Source: Noviherbaspirillum malthae
GTDB lineage: Bacteria; Pseudomonadota; Gammaproteobacteria; Burkholderiales; Burkholderiaceae_D
DNA length: 50,322 nt
Direction of reading: 5' to 3'
NCBI RefSeq assembly: GCF_015352985.1
Contig: NZ_JACYXF010000045.1
Location: 1-50,322 of the forward strand
A program made the position numbers and the translations under genes. Below are positions 8,134 to 16,127 of the stretch, piece by piece. Below the pieces are notes generated by a model. It ran no database searches, was not told the DNA's origin, and was given only the letters and a program-made list of their open reading frames with translations. Within the stretch, counting starts at the first letter, position 1. Each line of letters starts with the position of its first letter.

Positions 8134-9170
8134 TTATGCGTTACCGTCTCGGGATTGGGAATGCCGGGAATCGGACACTCTTCGGTTCCGACCGTCGAGC
8201 GCGTCAATGCTTCCACCATCTTTTGCGTGCCCTCGGGATCGTTGATCCACTTGCCGTAGAACTCGTACGGACAGGCGGCCACGCCCTTGTCGCCTTCGCG
8301 CGAATTGATCTTGCCGGTATAGCCGCGATGCAGCAGCTTGAACAGATGGTTTTCCGACTGGCCGTTCTTGCGGAAGTCGCGTATCAGGCTCTTGCTCAGC
8401 GCGGCATACTGCACGCCATGCTCTTCCTCGCCGCATTCGCCGAGGGTGCGGCCGTCGAAGCCGATGATGGCGGAGTGGCCGAAGTAGGAGTACACGCCGT
8501 CCCAGCCGGTGGCGTTGGCCACGGCGACATAGCAGTTGTTGGCCCATGCCATGGCCTTGGCCATCAGCACCTGCTGGTCCTTAGCCGGGTACATGTAGCC
8601 CTGGCAGCGCACGATCAGCTCGGCACCTTTCATCGCACAGTCGCGCCAGATTTCCGGATAGTTGCCGTCGTCGCAGATGATCAGGCTGATCTTCAGGCCC
8701 TTCGGGCCTTCCGAGACATAGGTGCAGTTGCCTGGATACCAGCCCTCGATCGGCACCCAGGGCATGATCTTGCGGTACTTCTGCACGATCTCGCCGCGGT
8801 CGTTCATCAGGATCAGGGTGTTGTACGGCGCCTTGTTCGGATGCTCCTCGTGCTGTTCGCCGGTCAGCGAAAACACGCCCCAGACCTTGGCCTTGCGGCA
8901 GGCTTCGGCAAAGATTTCGGTTTCGGCGCCCGGGATGGTGGAAGCGGTCGCATACATTTCCTGGTGGTCGTACATGATGCCGTGCGTACTGTACTCCGGG
9001 AAGATCACCAGGTCCAGGCCCGGCAGGCCGGTTTTCATGCCTTCCACCATGGCGGCGATCTTGCGCGCATTCTCGATCACTTCGGCCTTGGTATGCAGGC
9101 GCGGCATCTTGTAGTTGACGACCGCAACGCCTACCGTGTCGCGGCTGCTCGATATATCTCCATGCAGCAT
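8130..9170 (-). CDS. amiE: Aliphatic amidase
   Basis: The 346-residue nitrilase-superfamily enzyme hydrolyses short aliphatic amides (acetamide, propionamide, formamide) to the acid and ammonia in the cytoplasm. The catalytic triad is visible: Glu in DLVIFPEYSTHG (near 60), Lys in VQKYRKIMPW (near 134) and Cys in LIICDDGNYPEIWRD (near 166). The start MLHGDISSSRDTVGVAVVNYKMPRLH and the overall length match AmiE very closely. It lies between fmdB-like and AAA+ genes in the urt-fmd operon, and its stop codon overlaps the AAA+ start. Formamidase AmiF is the closest paralogue; the MLHGDISSS start favours AmiE. Confidence 0.95.
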   Translation of the reverse strand: MLHGDISSSRDTVGVAVVNYKMPRLHTKAEVIENARKIAAMVEGMKTGLPGLDLVIFPEYSTHGIMYDHQEMYATASTIPGAETEIFAEACRKAKVWGVFSLTGEQHEEHPNKAPYNTLILMNDRGEIVQKYRKIMPWVPIEGWYPGNCTYVSEGPKGLKISLIICDDGNYPEIWRDCAMKGAELIVRCQGYMYPAKDQQVLMAKAMAWANNCYVAVANATGWDGVYSYFGHSAIIGFDGRTLGECGEEEHGVQYAALSKSLIRDFRKNGQSENHLFKLLHRGYTGKINSREGDKGVAACPYEFYGKWINDPEGTQKMVEALTRSTVGTEECPIPGIPNPETVTHK

Positions 9171-9230
9171 TGTGAATCCTCGATGTTGATGAATTAACGA
9201 TGGTCAGCGCATATTCGATGGTCTAATCGT

Positions 9231-9581
9231 TCAATGGCTGATCATCCAGGGGCGCTTGGTCGGAAACGCCTTGGCGCCGTTGGGTGCGGTGACGGTCGCG
9301 CCGCGCTTGCCCGGCGAACAGCAGCCGCAACCCGCTGGATGGCGCCGGACGCCGCGCCCGGTGTAATCCTTCGACTGCAGCGGCGCATGGGCGGCGCGTT
9401 CGTTGGTTTCATGCGCGGCACGGGCGCCGCCGGCCATGGCCGCCAGCCGCGGCGCCGACAGCAAGGTGCGCTCGGAACCCTTGCCGCAGGCCGGGCAGGC
9501 GCAGGGTTCGTTGCGCTGCGCCAGGCTGCGCAAGGCATCGAAGGGCCCGCAATCGGTGCAGACATAGTCGTAGGTCGGCAT
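9231..9581 (-). CDS. fmdB: FmdB-family zinc-ribbon regulatory protein
   Basis: The 116-residue protein begins MPTYDYVCTDCGPFDALRSL and continues with CACPACG, the two CxxC knuckles of the FmdB zinc ribbon (residues 1-45). The remainder is basic and ends with a second small Cys cluster, GCGCC (near residue 90), which is unusual. FmdB was first described as a regulator or accessory of the formamidase gene fmdA in Methylophilus; its biochemical role is unresolved. The start is well supported by AAGGAGGAG upstream, and the gene follows fmdA by 14 bp, confirming the fmdA-fmdB pairing. Confidence 0.85.
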   Translation of the reverse strand: MPTYDYVCTDCGPFDALRSLAQRNEPCACPACGKGSERTLLSAPRLAAMAGGARAAHETNERAAHAPLQSKDYTGRGVRRHPAGCGCCSPGKRGATVTAPNGAKAFPTKRPWMISH

Positions 9582-9595
9582 GGCGGCGCTCCTCC

Positions 9596-10828
9596 TTAAA
9601 TGACGTCCTGGGAAATCGGCATGTCGATGCTGCCGTCGAGCATCTTGACCGGCCCGGCCGCGGTCGGGTTGATGTCGAAGTCGAATATCTCGGTCGGCAG
9701 CCATAGCGTCGCGCAGGCATTCGGCACATCCACCACGCCACTGATATGGCCTTGCACCGGCGCCGTGCCGAGGATGGAATAAGCCTGGGCGCCGCTGTAA
9801 CCGAACTTCTTCAGATACTCGATGGCATTCAGGCAGGCCTGGCGGTAAGCGACGTTGACGTCGAGGTAATGCTGCTTGCCGCCCTCGTCCACCGAGATGC
9901 CTTCGAAGATCAGGTAGTCCTTGTAATTCGGCGTGATCGGGCTCGGCTTGAAGATCGGGTTCTTGATGCCGTACTTGGCCATGCCGCCCTTGATCAGCGC
10001 AACCCGCATATGCACCCAGCCGGCCATCTCGATCGCACCGCAGAAGGTAATTTCGCCGTCGCCCTGGCTGAAGTGCAGGTCGCCCACGCTCAGGCCGGCA
10101 CCATCCACATACACCGGGAAGAACACGCGCGAGCCGCGCGACAGGTCCTTGATGTCGCAGTTGCCGCCGTGCTCGCGCGGCGGCACGGTGCGCGCGCCCT
10201 CGGCCGCTGCCTTGTCGCGCGCGTCGCCCATCAGCTTGCCGAGATGGGCGGTCGCGGCGAACGGTGGATTGGCCAGTCCCGGCACGCGGTCTGGATCAGT
10301 GGCGATCAGCGCCTTCTCGCGTTCATTCCAGGTATCGAGCATCTCCTGGCTCGGCAGGCAGCCGATCAGGCCGGGATGGATCAGGCCGGCATACTCGACG
10401 CCCGGTACGTGGCGGCTGCGGGTGAACATGCCGTTGAAATCCCAGATCGACTTCTGCGCCAGCGGGAAATGGTCGGTGAGGAAACCGCCGCCGTTCTTCT
10501 TGCTGAAGAAGCCGTTGAAGCCCCAGGGGCTTTCCGACTTGGCGCCGATGTCGAGCAGGTCGACCACCAGCAGGTCACCGGGCTCGGCGCCCTTGACGCC
10601 CACCGGGCCGGACAGGAAGTGCACGATCGAGAGATCGATGTCGCGCACGTCGTCGGCGCTGTCGTTGTTCTGGATGAAGCCGCCGGTCCAATCGTAGGTT
10701 TCAAGAATGAAATCGTCGCCCGGGTTGACCCAGCAAGCCATGGGCACGTCCGGATGCCAGCGGTTATGCACCTGCTCGTTTTCGTAGGCGGATTGCTTGA
10801 GGTCGACTTTGATTAGGGTATCGGGCAT
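9596..10828 (-). CDS. fmdA: Formamidase / acetamidase
   Basis: The 410-residue cytoplasmic enzyme hydrolyses formamide (and acetamide) to ammonia and the acid. It matches FmdA along its length: PDTLIKVDLKQSAYENEQVHNRWHPDVP at the N-terminus, the GDFILETYDWTGG-type block, PREHGGNCDIKDLSRGSRVFFPVYVDGAGLSVGDLHFSQGDGEI in the middle, and GAIEMAGWVHMR. The size equals that of Methylophilus FmdA. It lies 57 bp after urtE and 14 bp before fmdB in the same direction, so amide uptake and hydrolysis are in one transcription unit. An AGGAGA ribosome site precedes the ATG. Confidence 0.96.
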   Translation of the reverse strand: MPDTLIKVDLKQSAYENEQVHNRWHPDVPMACWVNPGDDFILETYDWTGGFIQNNDSADDVRDIDLSIVHFLSGPVGVKGAEPGDLLVVDLLDIGAKSESPWGFNGFFSKKNGGGFLTDHFPLAQKSIWDFNGMFTRSRHVPGVEYAGLIHPGLIGCLPSQEMLDTWNEREKALIATDPDRVPGLANPPFAATAHLGKLMGDARDKAAAEGARTVPPREHGGNCDIKDLSRGSRVFFPVYVDGAGLSVGDLHFSQGDGEITFCGAIEMAGWVHMRVALIKGGMAKYGIKNPIFKPSPITPNYKDYLIFEGISVDEGGKQHYLDVNVAYRQACLNAIEYLKKFGYSGAQAYSILGTAPVQGHISGVVDVPNACATLWLPTEIFDFDINPTAAGPVKMLDGSIDMPISQDVI

Positions 10829-10885
10829 GTTGCATCTCCTGTAGGAAGGCTGATGTGGTGACGTGAAAAGACAGGGTGAAAGAAT

Positions 10886-11575
10886 TCAGACCGAGAGATA
10901 GGATTTGATATGGGCGATGTCGGTCTCCTCGCGCGACACCTCGTGCACCAGCCGTCCGCCCTCGATGACGAACAGACGGTCGGCCACATCCATCGCAAAG
11001 GACAGCACCTGCTCGGAGACTATGATTGTGATCTCGCGCAGCTTGTGGATCTCATTGAGCGCCTTGGCTATGTCCTTGATGATCGAGGGCTGTATGCCTT
11101 CGGTCGGCTCGTCGAGCAGGAGCACCTTGGGATTGGTGACCAGCGCGCGCGCAATGGCCAGCTGCTGCTGCTGGCCGCCGGAAAGGTTTCCGCCCTTGCG
11201 GCGGCGCATTTCCCACAGCACCGGGAACAGCGCATAGATCTCGTCCGGCACCTTGCGGCTTGCTGAATTCTCCAGCCCGGTCTGGATGTTTTCCTCGACG
11301 CTCAGCGTCGGGAAGATCATGCGGCCCTGCGGCACGTAGGCGATGCCCTTGGCCACTCGCCGGTAGCTCTCGTCGCGCGAGACGTCCTCGCCGTCCACCT
11401 GGATCTGGCCGGACTTGAGCGGCATGATGCCCATCAGGCTCTTGAACAGCGTGGTCTTGCCCATGCCGTTGCGCCCCATGATGGCGACGGTCTCGCTTTT
11501 TCTTCCCTCGAACGAGATGCCGTGCAGCGCCTGGCTCTGGCCGTAGGCGACGAAGATGTCCTTGACATTCAGCAT
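10886..11575 (-). CDS. urtE: Urea/amide ABC transporter ATP-binding protein UrtE
   Basis: The 229-residue ATPase is of the branched-chain amino acid/urea (LivF-like) group. It has Walker A GRNGMGKTT, signature LSGGQQQQLAIARAL, Walker B LLLDEPTEGIQPSI and switch His replaced by Gln (VSEQVLSFA), as is usual for UrtE/LivF. The order urtA-B-C-D-E is canonical, and UrtE energises import of urea or short amides (FmdDEF-type in Methylophilus). It starts 18 bp after urtD ends. No urease genes are in the window; the next genes are fmdA, fmdB and amiE. Confidence 0.93.
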   Translation of the reverse strand: MLNVKDIFVAYGQSQALHGISFEGRKSETVAIMGRNGMGKTTLFKSLMGIMPLKSGQIQVDGEDVSRDESYRRVAKGIAYVPQGRMIFPTLSVEENIQTGLENSASRKVPDEIYALFPVLWEMRRRKGGNLSGGQQQQLAIARALVTNPKVLLLDEPTEGIQPSIIKDIAKALNEIHKLREITIIVSEQVLSFAMDVADRLFVIEGGRLVHEVSREETDIAHIKSYLSV

Positions 11576-11593
11576 TGGATTTCCCCCTTGATT

Positions 11594-12337
11594 TCAGTGG
11601 CCGAGATACACGTCGATGACCTTCGGATCGTTCTGCACGGCTTCCATCGCTCCTTCGGCCAGGATCTTCCCCTGGTGCATCACCGTCACCTTGTGGGCGA
11701 TCTGCTTGACGAAATCCATATCGTGTTCGATTACGATCACCGCCCTGTTCTTCGAGATGCGGCGCAGCAGGTCGGCGGTCAGCTCGCGCTCGCGGGCGCT
11801 CATGCCGGCGATCGGTTCGTCGAGCATCAGGAGTTCCGGTTCCTGCATCAGCAGCATGCCGATCTCCAGCCATTGCTTCTGGCCGTGCGACAGCAGGCCG
11901 GCTTCCATGCCGAGGTTCTGCTGCAGGCCGATCTCCTCGGCCACGGCCTGGATGCGCTCACGCACTTCATCGGTGCAGCGGAATCCGAGCGCGCCGAACA
12001 CCGAGCGGCCGCCGGGATAGGACACTTCCAGGTTCTTGAAGACGCTCAGGTTTTCATAGATGGACGGCGTCTGGAACTTGCGGCCGATGCCTCGCCGCAC
12101 GCGCAGGTGCTCGTCCATCCCCACCAGCTCCTCGTTCTTGAACTTGATGCTGCCGGCGCTGGCCTTGGTCTTGCCGCAGATCAGGTCCAGCAATGTCGTC
12201 TTGCCCGCGCCATTGGGGCCGATGATCACGCGCACTTCATCGCGATTGACGTACAGGGTCAGCTTGTCGATGGCCTTGAATCCATCGAAGGAGACCGTCA
12301 GGTCTTCCACGGCCAATGCAAAGTCGGTATTGCTCAT
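11594..12337 (-). CDS. urtD: Urea/amide ABC transporter ATP-binding protein UrtD
   Basis: The 247-residue ATPase is LivG-like: Walker A GPNGAGKTTLLDLICG, UrtD-specific GRKFQTPSIYENLSVFKNLE, signature LSHGQKQWLEIGMLL (the LSHGQKQWLEIG form separates UrtD from LivG), Walker B LLMLDEPIAGM and switch IVIEHDM. It pairs with UrtE to drive the UrtBC permease. It lies between urtC (41 bp upstream) and urtE (18 bp downstream). Confidence 0.94.
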   Translation of the reverse strand: MSNTDFALAVEDLTVSFDGFKAIDKLTLYVNRDEVRVIIGPNGAGKTTLLDLICGKTKASAGSIKFKNEELVGMDEHLRVRRGIGRKFQTPSIYENLSVFKNLEVSYPGGRSVFGALGFRCTDEVRERIQAVAEEIGLQQNLGMEAGLLSHGQKQWLEIGMLLMQEPELLMLDEPIAGMSARERELTADLLRRISKNRAVIVIEHDMDFVKQIAHKVTVMHQGKILAEGAMEAVQNDPKVIDVYLGH

Positions 12338-12378
12338 GCTTGTTTCCTTGTCAGGGTTGCGCCGCTGCGTTCATGCCT

Positions 12379-13599
12379 TCATGCGTTCTGGCTGCCTATG
12401 CCTTTGGGCAGTGCGGGTCCGCCCTCGCCGGCCTGATGCGCCGCGTGTGCAGGCTTGGCGACGGCTACTGGAGCTTCGGAAGCCGGTACCGCCGGCCTCG
12501 GCGCGGCCGCCGCATGCTTGCGGCGTGCCAGCCAGGGCTTGACGCGGTTTTCGATCAGGCCGGCCAGACCGTCCGGGAATGCCATGGTCACGCCGATGAA
12601 GAGCGCCGCCATCAGGAAGAGCCACATGTCGGGAAAGCTTTCGGAGAAATAGGTCTTGCCGAAGTTGACCAGCAGCGCGCCGACCACCGCGCCAACCAGG
12701 CTCATCCGGCCGCCGACTGCAGCGAAGATGACCATCTCGATCGAGGGCACGATGCCGACGAAGGACGGGGACATGAAGCCTACCTGCAGGGTAAACATGG
12801 CACCGCCGATGCCGGCCAGCGCGGCGCCGAGGCAGAACACGAACACCTTGAACATGCCCACGTCGTAACCGGAGAAGCGGACCCGGTCTTCCTTGTCGCG
12901 CATTGCCAGAAGTAAGGTGCCGAAGCGGCTCACCTGTATCCAGCGGCAGAGCAGTACGCTCGCCAGCAGGAGCAACGCGCAGACGTAGTACAGGATCATC
13001 TTTGCGGAGTCGGTGCGGATGTCCCAGCCGAGCATGGTCTTCAGATCGGTCATGCCGTTGACGCCGCCGGTATAGCCTTGCTGGCCGATGATGAGCACCG
13101 TCAGGATCAGCGCCACGGCCTGGGTGATGATGGCGAAGTAGACGCCTCCCACGCGGCGCTTGAACATGGCGTAGCTGATCACAAAGGCCAGCAGGGTCGG
13201 CACCGCCACCACCGCGATCAGCGCCAGCGGCAGGTGCTCGAAAGGCTTCCACCAGGCCGGCAGCGCGGTCAGCTGGTTCCAGTCCATGAAGTCGGGAATG
13301 CCCGGCGTGGACTGGATCTTGGTGCTTTCCGGATCGGAGGCTTCCAGCTTGAGAAACATCGCCATTGCATAGCCGCCGAGGCCGAAGAACACGCCCTGCC
13401 CCAGGCTGAGAATGCCGCCGTAACCCCAGATCATGACGAGGCCGATGGCCACGAAACCGTAGGTGAGGTATTTGCCGACGAGATTGAGGCGGAAGATATC
13501 CAGCGTCAGGGGAAACACCACCAGCAGCAGCAGCGCCAGCGCAACCACGCTGCCCAGCCGGGCGTCAGAGATTCGTGCACGAATGTTTTGCATCGTCAT
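12379..13599 (-). CDS. urtC: Urea/amide ABC transporter permease UrtC
   Basis: The 406-residue LivM-like inner-membrane permease has about ten hydrophobic segments, beginning SVVALALLLLVVFPLTLDIF. Typical UrtC blocks are WGYGGILSLGQGVFFGLGGYAMAMFL, GYTGGVNGMTDL and GGRMSLVGAVVGALLVNFGKTYFSE. The C-terminal 45 residues are Ala/Pro-rich and predicted cytoplasmic (HAAAAPRPAVPASEAPVA), longer than in most UrtC. It starts 31 bp after urtB and heterodimerises with UrtB. Confidence 0.94.
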   Translation of the reverse strand: MTMQNIRARISDARLGSVVALALLLLVVFPLTLDIFRLNLVGKYLTYGFVAIGLVMIWGYGGILSLGQGVFFGLGGYAMAMFLKLEASDPESTKIQSTPGIPDFMDWNQLTALPAWWKPFEHLPLALIAVVAVPTLLAFVISYAMFKRRVGGVYFAIITQAVALILTVLIIGQQGYTGGVNGMTDLKTMLGWDIRTDSAKMILYYVCALLLLASVLLCRWIQVSRFGTLLLAMRDKEDRVRFSGYDVGMFKVFVFCLGAALAGIGGAMFTLQVGFMSPSFVGIVPSIEMVIFAAVGGRMSLVGAVVGALLVNFGKTYFSESFPDMWLFLMAALFIGVTMAFPDGLAGLIENRVKPWLARRKHAAAAPRPAVPASEAPVAVAKPAHAAHQAGEGGPALPKGIGSQNA

Positions 13600-13630
13600 G
13601 CTCCATGCGTCGTAGTAGAAAGATGTCGAA

Positions 13631-14545
13631 TCAACGCCGCACCTTGGAGGCGAACAGGCCCTGCGGACGGATCATGAGAATCACCACGATCAGGGACAGG
13701 GTCAGCACCTTGGCCATCGATCCGGTCATGAAAAACTCGGTGATCGACTGCGTCTGGGCGATGCCGAACGCCGAGGCCACCGTTCCGAGCAGGCTTGCCG
13801 CGCCGCCGAAGGTCACGACCAGGAAGGCGTCGACGATGTAGAGCGATCCGGAAGTCGGGCCGGTCGATCCGATGGTGGTGAACGCTGCCCCTGCCACGCC
13901 GGCCACGCCGCAGCCGATGGCAAAGGTCAGGCGGTCGGTCTTGCGGGTATTGATGCCGACCGCATTGGCCATGACGCGGTTGCTGACGGTGGCGCGAACG
14001 CGCAGCCCCCAGCGGCTCTTGTACAGGGCCAGCATGACCAGGCCGGTGACCACGGTGGTCAGTGCCAGCACGAAGATGCCGTTGATCGGGATGTCCAGTC
14101 CGGGACTCGGCGACCACGATCCCATCAGCCAGTCGGGCAAAGTCGGGCTGACTTCCTTGGGCCCGATGAAGGAGCGGAACAGCTGCTGGATGGCGAGGCT
14201 CAGTCCCCAGGTTGCGAGCAGGGTATCCAGCGGCCGCTTGTAGAGATGACGGATCAGCGCCCATTCCACCACCCAGCCCGCGGCGAAGGCCAGGCAGAAC
14301 GCCACCACGATGGCGAAGGGGAAATACATGGCCATCAGGTTGGGTGCATGCGCTTCCACCAGCGTGGAAAACATGAAGATCGTATAGGCGCCGATCGTCA
14401 TGAATTCGCCGTGCGCCATGTTGATCACGCCCATCTGGCCGAAGATGATCGCCAGTCCCAGCCCCATGAGCAGAAGGACCGAAAACAGGCTGAGTCCGGC
14501 GAACCCCTGCATCAAGCCGATATTTAGAATGTCTGACAGTTCCAT
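13631..14545 (-). CDS. urtB: Urea/amide ABC transporter permease UrtB
   Basis: The 304-residue LivH-like permease has QGFAGLSLFSVLLLMGLGLAIIFGQMGVINMAHGEFMTIGAY at the N-terminus and NAVGINTRKTDRLTFAIGCGVAGVAGAAFTTIGS and SIAKVL-type segments later. It lacks the long periplasmic N-terminal extension found in many UrtB proteins, so it is the short, FmdE-like form. A strong hairpin (14606-14640) in the gap from urtA probably protects urtA mRNA and lowers urtB expression relative to the receptor. Confidence 0.93.
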   Translation of the reverse strand: MELSDILNIGLMQGFAGLSLFSVLLLMGLGLAIIFGQMGVINMAHGEFMTIGAYTIFMFSTLVEAHAPNLMAMYFPFAIVVAFCLAFAAGWVVEWALIRHLYKRPLDTLLATWGLSLAIQQLFRSFIGPKEVSPTLPDWLMGSWSPSPGLDIPINGIFVLALTTVVTGLVMLALYKSRWGLRVRATVSNRVMANAVGINTRKTDRLTFAIGCGVAGVAGAAFTTIGSTGPTSGSLYIVDAFLVVTFGGAASLLGTVASAFGIAQTQSITEFFMTGSMAKVLTLSLIVVILMIRPQGLFASKVRR

Positions 14546-14605
14546 TGCCTTCCTCGGTGAATTGCTATGAATGCAGGACCGTCCCGTACGAGAGCGTCCC
14601 GCAAT

Positions 14606-14640
14606 GAACGGCCGGCGGCGCCATCAACCGCCGGCCGTTC
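14606..14640 (-). promoter_or_regulatory. Intercistronic hairpin between urtA and urtB
   Basis: A perfect 13-bp stem (GAACGGCCGGCGG with CCGCCGGCCGTTC) with a 9-base loop begins 12 bp after the urtA stop. No U-tract follows on the minus strand, so it is not an ordinary terminator. Such GC-rich stems after the first gene of importer operons are known to stabilise the upstream receptor message, which is the likely role here. Confidence 0.7.
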
Positions 14641-14651
14641 GGGCTACCCCC

Positions 14652-15935
14652 TCATTGATAGCCCGCAGGAAATGGATTCGGCTCGATCAGGCTTGGCGAT
14701 TCGGCAACCACCTTGAAGGTACCGTCGGGCATGCCCTGCGCGATGCGCGATTTGCTCCAGAGATGATGGTTCTTGTGCACCTTGACGTAGCCTTCCGGCG
14801 CACTCTTGAGCTCGATGTCGGGCGAAGCGGCCACGACCTTGTCGACATCGAAGCTGCCTGCCTTCTCCACCGCCGCCTTCCACAGCCAGGGTCCCAGATA
14901 GCCTGCCTGGGTGACGTCGCCGATGACCGACTTCGGGCCATACTTTTCCTTGAATGCAGCGACGAATTTCTTGTTGTTCTCGTTTTCCAGGCTCTGGAAA
15001 TACTTCATCGACGAATAGAAGCCGTTGAAGTTTTCGCCGCCCACGCCCAGCATTTCATCCTCGGTCACCGACAGCGTCAGCAGGAATTGCTTGCTGCCGG
15101 TGATGCCGGCGGCCTTGAGCTGCTTGTAGAACGCGACATTGGAACCGCCCACCACCGCGGCGAAGATGCAGTCCGGCTTGGCGACCTTGATCTTGTTGAT
15201 CAGCGAATTGAAGTTGGTATTGCCGAGCGGGTAATACTCTTCGCCGACCACCTTGCCCTTCTGGAAACCCTCGATATGCTTGCGCGCGATCTTCATCGAG
15301 GTGCGCGGCCAGATATAGTCGGAACCGACCAGGAAGAAGGACTTCGCTTTCTTTTCCTTCGCGCCCCAGTCGAGGCCGTAGATGATCTGCTGGGTCGCTT
15401 CCTGACCTGTATAGATTACGTTCTTGGACTGCTCCAGGCCTTCATAGAAGGTGGGGTAGTAGAGCAGGCCGTTTTCCTTTTCGAAGATCGGCAGCACCGC
15501 CTTGCGCGAGGCCGAGGTCCAGCAGCCGAACACCGCGGCCACATGGTCGTTGACCAGCAGCTTCCTGGACTTCTCCGCGAAGGTCGGCCAGTCGGAGGCG
15601 CCGTCCTCCTTGATGACGCGGATCTTGCGGCCGAGTACGCCGCCCATCGCATTGATCTGGTCGATCGCCAGCTGCTCGGCCTGGATCGAGCCCGTCTCGG
15701 AAATCGCCATCGTGCCCGTTGCCGAATGCAGCTGGCCCACCACCACCTCGGTATCGGTCACCGCCAGCTTGGTGGTGTTGACCTTCGCGGTGGGGAACTG
15801 CTGCGCGAACGACAGGCCAGGCAGGCCGGCCAGCGATGCAGCTCCCAGGCCCTGCAGGATGCGGCGGCGCTTGATGTCGAAGCCGGTGGCCGGTGTGGCG
15901 CTTGCATCGGTGGGGTGCGGGTTCTTTTCTTTCAT
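14652..15935 (-). CDS. urtA: Urea/amide ABC transporter substrate-binding protein UrtA (FmdD-like)
   Basis: The 427-residue periplasmic receptor is predicted to be exported by Tat: KRRRILQGLGAASLAGLPGLSFAQ gives a three-Arg motif at 23-25 and a cleavage site near SFA-QQ. The body is a type 1 periplasmic fold with UrtA blocks VVGQLHSATGTMAISETGS, GGVLGRKIRVIKEDGASDWPTFAEKSRKLL, VFGCWTSASRKAVLPIFE and YYPLGNTNFNSLINKI. UrtA binds urea, and the close homologue FmdD binds short amides. It is first of a ten-gene operon and divergent from the permease-kinase gene at 16128, which likely controls it. Confidence 0.95.
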   Translation of the reverse strand: MKEKNPHPTDASATPATGFDIKRRRILQGLGAASLAGLPGLSFAQQFPTAKVNTTKLAVTDTEVVVGQLHSATGTMAISETGSIQAEQLAIDQINAMGGVLGRKIRVIKEDGASDWPTFAEKSRKLLVNDHVAAVFGCWTSASRKAVLPIFEKENGLLYYPTFYEGLEQSKNVIYTGQEATQQIIYGLDWGAKEKKAKSFFLVGSDYIWPRTSMKIARKHIEGFQKGKVVGEEYYPLGNTNFNSLINKIKVAKPDCIFAAVVGGSNVAFYKQLKAAGITGSKQFLLTLSVTEDEMLGVGGENFNGFYSSMKYFQSLENENNKKFVAAFKEKYGPKSVIGDVTQAGYLGPWLWKAAVEKAGSFDVDKVVAASPDIELKSAPEGYVKVHKNHHLWSKSRIAQGMPDGTFKVVAESPSLIEPNPFPAGYQ

Positions 15936-16039
15936 GGTGTGCTCCGATGAGTGAATAGGCTGAGGCGATGTTGTTGGTGTGCTGTGCGTTACTTGCGGGC
16001 TGCGGGATGAAGATTACTGTCGGGTGCGTAGCCGGCAAA

Positions 16040-16055
16040 TACGTCAATTGACGTA
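16040..16055. promoter_or_regulatory. 16-bp perfect palindrome, candidate response-regulator operator
   Basis: TACGTCAATTGACGTA is a perfect palindrome in the 192-bp region between divergent urtA and the permease-kinase gene. It ends 20 bp before the proposed sigma-54 element. Position and symmetry suit a site for the LuxR-type regulator encoded at 19504-20412. The binding partner is inferred. Confidence 0.5.
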
Positions 16056-16075
16056 CACGCTGCATCGCAGCAAAA

Positions 16076-16091
16076 GGGCATACTTCTTGCA
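16076..16091 (+). promoter_or_regulatory. Candidate sigma-54 promoter of the permease-kinase operon
   Basis: GGGCATACTTCTTGCA has the invariant GG and GC dinucleotides at 16077-16078 and 16089-16090 with the required 10-base gap. It matches the consensus TGGCAY-N5-TTGCA at every fixed position but the first T. Transcription would start near 16102, leaving a 26-base leader with AAAGGA before the ATG at 16128. Sigma-54 control would fit nitrogen limitation. Confidence 0.55.
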
Positions 16092-16127
16092 CCCGCGCCA
16101 TATGGATAAATACAAAGGACACGCTTG

